A stretch of DNA of 9,662 nucleotides. Origin: an uncultured Eubacteriales bacterium. GTDB lineage: Bacteria > Bacillota > Clostridia > Oscillospirales > Acutalibacteraceae. Of the stretch, positions 6,598 to 9,662 are shown piece after piece (positions within the stretch are counted from its first letter, which is position 1; the number at the start of each line of letters is the position of its first letter). The stretch covers positions 1 to 9,662 of the forward strand of contig ONWY01000027.1 in NCBI GenBank assembly GCA_900321665.1, read 5' to 3'. Under the pieces are notes generated by a model. That model was given only the letters and a program-made list of their open reading frames with translations. It ran no database searches and had not been told where the DNA came from. The translations under genes and the position numbers were made by a program.

Positions 6598-6880
6598 CTT
6601 TCTTTACCGAGCGTGACGGACTCGGTAAAGCTATGCCTTGGAGTGAACAACACATCACTCCCTCTGTGCTTTCTCCACATGGCACAGATATATACTTTTC
6701 TTCTCACACCCCCAATAACACAGGAAAGGCAGAGGTAATCCCTCTGTCTTTTCTGTGTTATTGTGCCCTGCGTTTTGAAGTAGCATTTTTTCAAAGTGAT
6801 ATTCACAATGCAGGGCATAAGGCACAGCGGTACAGCGGCATTCGCATCCCGCTGTAGTTCATCTGCTCTGTTGCGTTTTT
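6576..6880 (+). ncRNA. Candidate structured non-coding RNA, about 305 nt, family not recognised
   Basis: Downstream of a good promoter the + strand folds into consecutive hairpins with almost no mismatches: 6602-6611/6621-6630 (10 bp), 6640-6646/6655-6661 (7 bp), 6663-6669/6682-6688 (7 bp), 6714-6735/6741-6762 (22 bp including two G.U), and a three-way junction. The junction's closing stem is 6763-6774/6807-6818 (12 bp including two G.U), with arms 6775-6779/6790-6794 and 6796-6799/6803-6806. Then come 6831-6838/6849-6856 (8 bp) and a closing helix before T5 at 6876-6880. The four non-Watson-Crick positions in the two longest helices are all G.U in the + sense and would be A.C on the other strand, so the RNA is probably + sense. 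A pyrimidine-rich unpaired segment spans 6689-6713. I see no features of tmRNA, RNase P RNA, SRP RNA, 6S RNA or a T-box. No convincing open frame lies within. Both ends are estimates. Confidence 0.7.
6822..6880 (+). terminator. Probable 3' end of the ncRNA
   Basis: GCACAG (6822-6827) pairs with 6868-6874 with one bulged T (6871), enclosing the 8-bp hairpin 6831-6838/6849-6856. G and TTTTT (6876-6880) follow at once. The closing helix is short and encloses an 11-base unpaired stretch, so this is weaker than the terminator at 2417-2451. Confidence 0.45.
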
Positions 6881-7200
6881 AATAAAATTATCTGCGAAAA
6901 GAGCTTTCACGAAAGGCTTGCAATAGAGATTATAATACATACATAACATTTAACATCATAAAAAGGCGATATTTGTTGTTTAGCTTTGCGGTTCGGGAGC
7001 GCTGTTACTTATTTTCTCGACAAAAAGCACACAGAAACAGAAAAATGTGAAAAAGAAACAAGTTTTGTTTTGTTTTTTAAGAGAAAAACCGGTCGCTTTG
7101 CGTTGCAGGCAGAGAAAAACACAATATCTTGTGAAAAGCGAATTGTCAAGCCATATTTCAATGGTAAATTCAACAAAATAAAACAAATTTTTTCTTGCTA
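6881..7200. other. AT-rich intergenic stretch without a gene
   Basis: These 320 bases are AT-rich with many A- and T-runs, and hold no open frame with a plausible SD and start. A perfect TATAAT lies at 6931-6936, but no good -35 sits at the right distance; TTGCAA (6918-6923) is too close. AAACAA (7056-7061) and TTGTTT (7065-7070) form a weak stem followed by a T-rich run to 7078. UCGGGAG (6993-6999) can pair with UUCUCGA (7014-7020) using two G.U. I saw no DnaA-box cluster (TTATCCACA type). It may simply be the upstream region of parA, possibly with bent DNA. Confidence 0.5.
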
Positions 7201-7216
7201 TGTTTCATGTGAAACA
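7201..7216. promoter_or_regulatory. parS: parS site 3, directly upstream of the parA promoter
   Basis: TGTTTCATGTGAAACA is one base away from the perfect palindrome and is the exact reverse complement of site 1. It lies in intergenic DNA and ends two bases before the -35 of the parA promoter, so ParB bound here could touch RNA polymerase. Confidence 0.95.
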
Positions 7217-7218
7217 TA

Positions 7219-7247
7219 TTGAAATTTGCGCGGAATGGGTATATAAT
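7219..7247 (+). promoter_or_regulatory. parA promoter 1 (SigA type)
   Basis: TTGAAA (7219-7224), 17 bases, TATAAT (7242-7247). Expected start is near 7254, giving a leader of about 50 bases before parA. The -35 abuts parS site 3, suggesting autoregulation by ParB. Confidence 0.85.
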
Positions 7248-7256
7248 CTTTTACTG

Positions 7257-7265
7257 TGCTATAAT
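7257..7265 (+). promoter_or_regulatory. parA promoter 2 (extended -10)
   Basis: TGCTATAAT is a perfect extended -10 element (TGnTATAAT) 18 bases downstream of the first -10. No clear -35 is seen at the usual distance (7237-7242 is GGGTAT). Expected start is near 7272. It may act as a second promoter less affected by ParB at parS, or simply be AT-rich coincidence. Confidence 0.5.
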
Positions 7266-7306
7266 AAGAGTAAATATAAAAGATTGATTAATAAAACGGA
7301 GATAAA

Positions 7307-8074
7307 ATGAGTAAAATAGTTGCAATTGTCAACCAAAAGGGCGGTGTGGGCAAAACCACCTCGGCAGTAAACCTTGCTGCCGCAGTTGCCGCTAAAGGGA
7401 AAAAGGTACTTTTAGTCGATATTGATGCGCAGGGAAATGCGACCAGCGGCTTTGGTATCAATAAAAAGGAAACTGCGCTTTCTACCTATGATTTGTTAAT
7501 CAACAAAACAAGCGCAGAGGAAATTATTGTCAAAACAAAGTATAAAAATATGTGGGTTCTCCCTGCCAGCATGAATTTGGCAGGTGCAGAGGTAGAGCTT
7601 GTGGAGATGCCCAAAAGAGAAAGCCGCTTAAAAATAGCGCTGGCGCCGATAGATGAACAGTTTGATTATATTTTTCTCGATTGCCCGCCGTCTTTAGGCA
7701 TTATCACACTCAATGCGCTGACAGCGGCGGATTCCATCTTAGTGCCGATTCAGTGCGAATACTATGCACTTGAAGGGCTTTCGCAGCTGATGTCTACTGT
7801 CAGGGCAGTAAAGCGAAAGTACAACGAGCACCTGGAGCTTGAGGGCGTGCTGCTCACAATGTACGACGGCAGGCTCAACCTGACCGGTCAGGTTGTGGAG
7901 GAAGTAAAAAAATATTTTCCCAAAAAGGTCTATACCACAGCCATTCCCAGGAATGTGCGCCTTTCGGAGGCACCGAGCTTCGGCGAGCCTGTCAGGTACT
8001 ATGACAAAGCCAGCAAGGGGGCGCTGATGTATGATCAGCTGGCTTTGGAATTTTTGAGAAACAACAGAAAGTAG
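7307..8074 (+). CDS. parA: ParA/Soj chromosome partitioning ATPase
   Basis: A 255-residue ParA-type ATPase of the Soj group, which binds DNA non-specifically as an ATP dimer and is stimulated by ParB; in Bacillus it also regulates DnaA. The deviant Walker A is KGGVGKTT (11-18, with signature Lys11 and Lys16). The A' motif is VDIDAQGNATSGFG (37-50), where many relatives have DPQGN. Walker B is YIFLDCPPSLG (121-131, Asp125). The C-terminal part contains AIPRNVRLSEAPSFG, typical of chromosomal ParA. There is no N-terminal HTH extension, as expected for the chromosomal short form. GGAG at 7298-7301 is five bases before ATG. It is driven by the promoters at 7219-7265 and forms an operon with parB, 18 bases downstream. 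Confidence 0.97.
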   Translation: MSKIVAIVNQKGGVGKTTSAVNLAAAVAAKGKKVLLVDIDAQGNATSGFGINKKETALSTYDLLINKTSAEEIIVKTKYKNMWVLPASMNLAGAEVELVEMPKRESRLKIALAPIDEQFDYIFLDCPPSLGIITLNALTAADSILVPIQCEYYALEGLSQLMSTVRAVKRKYNEHLELEGVLLTMYDGRLNLTGQVVEEVKKYFPKKVYTTAIPRNVRLSEAPSFGEPVRYYDKASKGALMYDQLALEFLRNNRK

Positions 8075-8092
8075 AGATAAAGGAGAAGAAAG

Positions 8093-8962
8093 ATGGCAAG
8101 GTCAAAAGGCGGACTCGGCAAAGGCTTAGATGCCCTTTTTGCCGATAACGACGGGCTTTTTGCTTCAGAGGAAAGTCCGGTAACATTAAAACTGAGTGAT
8201 ATTGAACCCAATCCCGACCAACCCAGAAAGCTGTTTGATGAGGAAAAGCTGATGGAGCTTGCAAAGAGCATTAGCGAGCACGGATTGATTCAACCCATCC
8301 TTGTCAGCCCGCTTTCAAACGGCAGGTATCAGCTCGTGGCGGGTGAGAGAAGATGGCGCGCAAGCCGCATTGCCGGCTTGATTGAGGTACCGGTCATCAT
8401 AAAGCAGCTGAGCGAGAAGGAAAAGAAAGAAATCGCGCTGATTGAAAACCTGCAGCGCGAGGATTTAAACCCGATTGAAACTGCCTATGGCATTCAGGCG
8501 CTGATTGATGAATACGGCTTAACACAAGACCAGGCAGCGGAGCGCGTCGGCTGCTCCAGACCGGCGATTGCCAACTCTCTGCGCTTAATCAATTTGCCCG
8601 ACGAGGTAAAGGAATTGACCAGAAGCGGGAAAATCTCTGCCGGTCATGCAAGAGCGCTGCTATCCTTCAAGGATGAGGCAAAGATGATTGAAGCGGCGCA
8701 CTTTATTGCCCAAAACGATGTCTCTGTCAGAGAAGTGGAGCGGATGGCGAAGCGCGCGGCAAGCGACAAATCCGCACCCTTGCAAACGGCAAAGAAGCGC
8801 AAAAGAGATGTTTTCTTTGATGAGGTTGAGCTTTCGCTGACCGAGAGCCTCGGCAGAAAGGTCAAGGTTTATAATAACCGCGATAAAGGCACGCTCGAAA
8901 TCGAGTTTTATAATAAAGACGATTTAAAAAGCATAGCAAATATCTTAAATCAGGAGGATTAA
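8093..8962 (+). CDS. parB: ParB/Spo0J chromosome partitioning protein (CTP-dependent parS clamp)
   Basis: A 289-residue ParB. The N-terminal KGGLGKGLDALF (5-16) is the ParA-stimulating peptide. The ParB/Srx CTP-binding domain holds IEPNPDQPRK (37-46), the GERRWRA motif (84-90) and ENLQRE (118-123), which contact CTP and Mg in known structures. An HTH lies at about 143-166 (LTQDQAAERVGCSRPAIANSLRL) and contacts parS. A charged linker (about 215-240) leads to a C-terminal dimerisation domain. Length and order are standard. The start has AAAGGAG seven bases before ATG. Three parS sites lie in this window. The HTH sequence CSRPAIANSLRL is of the ParB rather than the Noc type, as far as can be judged by eye. 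Confidence 0.96.
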   Translation: MARSKGGLGKGLDALFADNDGLFASEESPVTLKLSDIEPNPDQPRKLFDEEKLMELAKSISEHGLIQPILVSPLSNGRYQLVAGERRWRASRIAGLIEVPVIIKQLSEKEKKEIALIENLQREDLNPIETAYGIQALIDEYGLTQDQAAERVGCSRPAIANSLRLINLPDEVKELTRSGKISAGHARALLSFKDEAKMIEAAHFIAQNDVSVREVERMAKRAASDKSAPLQTAKKRKRDVFFDEVELSLTESLGRKVKVYNNRDKGTLEIEFYNKDDLKSIANILNQED

Positions 8963-8968
8963 AAGCAC

Positions 8969-9662
8969 ATGTTAGATATTAAGGTGATTCGCGAAAACCC
9001 GGAGCGCGTGAAGCAGGCAATGAAAAACCGCAACGGTGATTATGATGAAATTATCGACCGCGTTTTGGCATGCGATGAAAAGAGAAGAGAATTAAACTCT
9101 AAGGCGGATGCATTAAAAGCCGAGCAAAACAAGGCTTCTAAGCAAATTCCGCAAATCAAAAAAGAGGGCGGCGATGTCAGCGCGATTTTAGCCGAGATGA
9201 ATGCGATTAAAGCAAAGATTAAGGGCATGGATGCCGAGATTGCAGCCGTAGAGAGCGAGCAAAAGGATTTGATTCTCTCGATTCCGAACATTCCAAACGA
9301 AACCGTCCCTGTCGGCAAGAGTGATGCGGACAATGTGGAAATTCGCCGCTGGGGCGAGCCGAAGCAGTTTGATTTCGAGCCGAAGGCACACTGGGATATC
9401 GGCAAGGATTTGGGAATTTTAGACCCCGAAACCGCCGGCAAGGTAACCGGCGCGCGCTTCCATTTTTACAAAGGGCTTGGCGCAAGGTTAGAGAGAAGCA
9501 TTTACAATTTCTTTTTGAATACTCACACCGAGCACGGTTACACCGAGGTGTTCCCGCCGTATATGGTCAACCGCGCTTCAATGACCGGCACAGGGCAGCT
9601 TCCGAAATTTGAGGAGGATGCCTTCAAAGTCAGCAACATGGATTATTTCTTAATCCCGACTG
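8969..9662 (+). CDS. serS: Seryl-tRNA synthetase, N-terminal part (3' truncated by window edge)
   Basis: An open frame of 231 complete codons runs off the right edge. It begins MLDIKVIRENPERVKQAM, the usual start of bacterial class II SerRS. The N-terminal tRNA-binding coiled-coil arm lies at about 30-100, rich in Glu, Lys and Ala, followed by SIPNIPNETVPVG, the conserved hinge. The catalytic core starts with HWDIGKDLGILD and KVTGARFHFYKGLGARLERS, and motif 1 is around GYTEVFPPYMVN with the TGTGQLPKF block. Motifs 2 and 3 lie outside the window. AGGAGG at 8952-8957 overlaps the end of parB, with an 11-base spacing to ATG. The gene begins six bases after parB, so it may be co-transcribed with parAB, an arrangement known in clostridia. 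Confidence 0.95.
   Translation, partial: MLDIKVIRENPERVKQAMKNRNGDYDEIIDRVLACDEKRRELNSKADALKAEQNKASKQIPQIKKEGGDVSAILAEMNAIKAKIKGMDAEIAAVESEQKDLILSIPNIPNETVPVGKSDADNVEIRRWGEPKQFDFEPKAHWDIGKDLGILDPETAGKVTGARFHFYKGLGARLERSIYNFFLNTHTEHGYTEVFPPYMVNRASMTGTGQLPKFEEDAFKVSNMDYFLIPT

Noticed and set aside
6591..6818. Open frame of 75 codons on the - strand
   Set aside because: It runs through the hairpin region, has no plausible start signal, and the G.U asymmetry points to + sense RNA.
6633..6857. Open frame of 74 codons on the + strand
   Set aside because: No SD before the ATG, no recognisable domain, and the whole stretch is explained better by RNA hairpins.
6931..6936. Perfect TATAAT as a promoter
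   Set aside because: No acceptable -35 at 16-18 bases, no extended -10, and no gene or clear structured RNA directly after it.
6986..7222. Lys-rich open frame of 78 codons on the + strand, TTG start
   Set aside because: No SD, low-complexity AT-driven composition, and it runs through parS into the parA promoter.
6881..7306. AT-rich gap as a replication origin
   Set aside because: I found no cluster of DnaA boxes (TTATCCACA type) on either strand. The origin is more likely upstream near rpmH/dnaA, outside the window.

Overview
The window reads as a replication-origin-proximal chromosomal segment of a Gram-positive bacterium of the Firmicutes/Clostridia type. The gene order rnpA-yidD-yidC-khpB(jag)-mnmE-mnmG-rsmG-parA-parB is the classic order beside oriC in that phylum. 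ParS sites of the TGTTTCACGTGAAACA family lie in and next to the genes, and SD sequences of the GGAG/AGGAGG type are strong. YidC lacks the lipobox usual in Bacillus, Jag has a long Lys-rich linker, and serS follows parB; these points suit Clostridia better than Bacilli. The genus cannot be named from the sequence alone. All annotated genes lie on the + strand.

Layout. At 1-1383 the end of rnpA, yidD and yidC overlap one another and supply tRNA processing and membrane protein insertion. A small palindrome separates yidC from khpB/jag (1425-2399), an RNA-binding protein with Jag-N, KH and R3H domains that starts with TTG. A textbook intrinsic terminator (2417-2451) stands just before mnmE. Then come mnmE and mnmG (the two subunits of the tRNA wobble-uridine modification enzyme) and rsmG (16S rRNA methyltransferase), ending at 6493. 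After an 813-bp gap, parA and parB (7307-8962) encode the chromosome segregation ATPase and the CTP-dependent parS-binding clamp. The 5' part of serS (8969 to the edge) follows.

The most interesting stretch is the gap 6494-7306. A good SigA-type promoter (6541-6569) is followed by about 300 bp that fold, as + strand RNA, into a chain of near-perfect hairpins. One is a 22-bp helix and one a compact three-way junction. The four helix positions that are not Watson-Crick in those two elements are all G.U in the + sense. The chain ends in a weak helix plus T5. I read this as a structured non-coding RNA of about 305 nt that I cannot assign to a known family. The rest of the gap is AT-rich and leads to a parS site that abuts the parA promoter.

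Three parS sites are visible (mnmG codons 494-499, rsmG codons 135-140, and upstream of parA), spaced 0.86 and 1.01 kb apart. ParB made here should load on them and cover the ncRNA locus and the parA promoter. That makes this both a segregation centromere and a possible site of ParB-linked gene control. No noc gene is present in its usual place between rsmG and parA.
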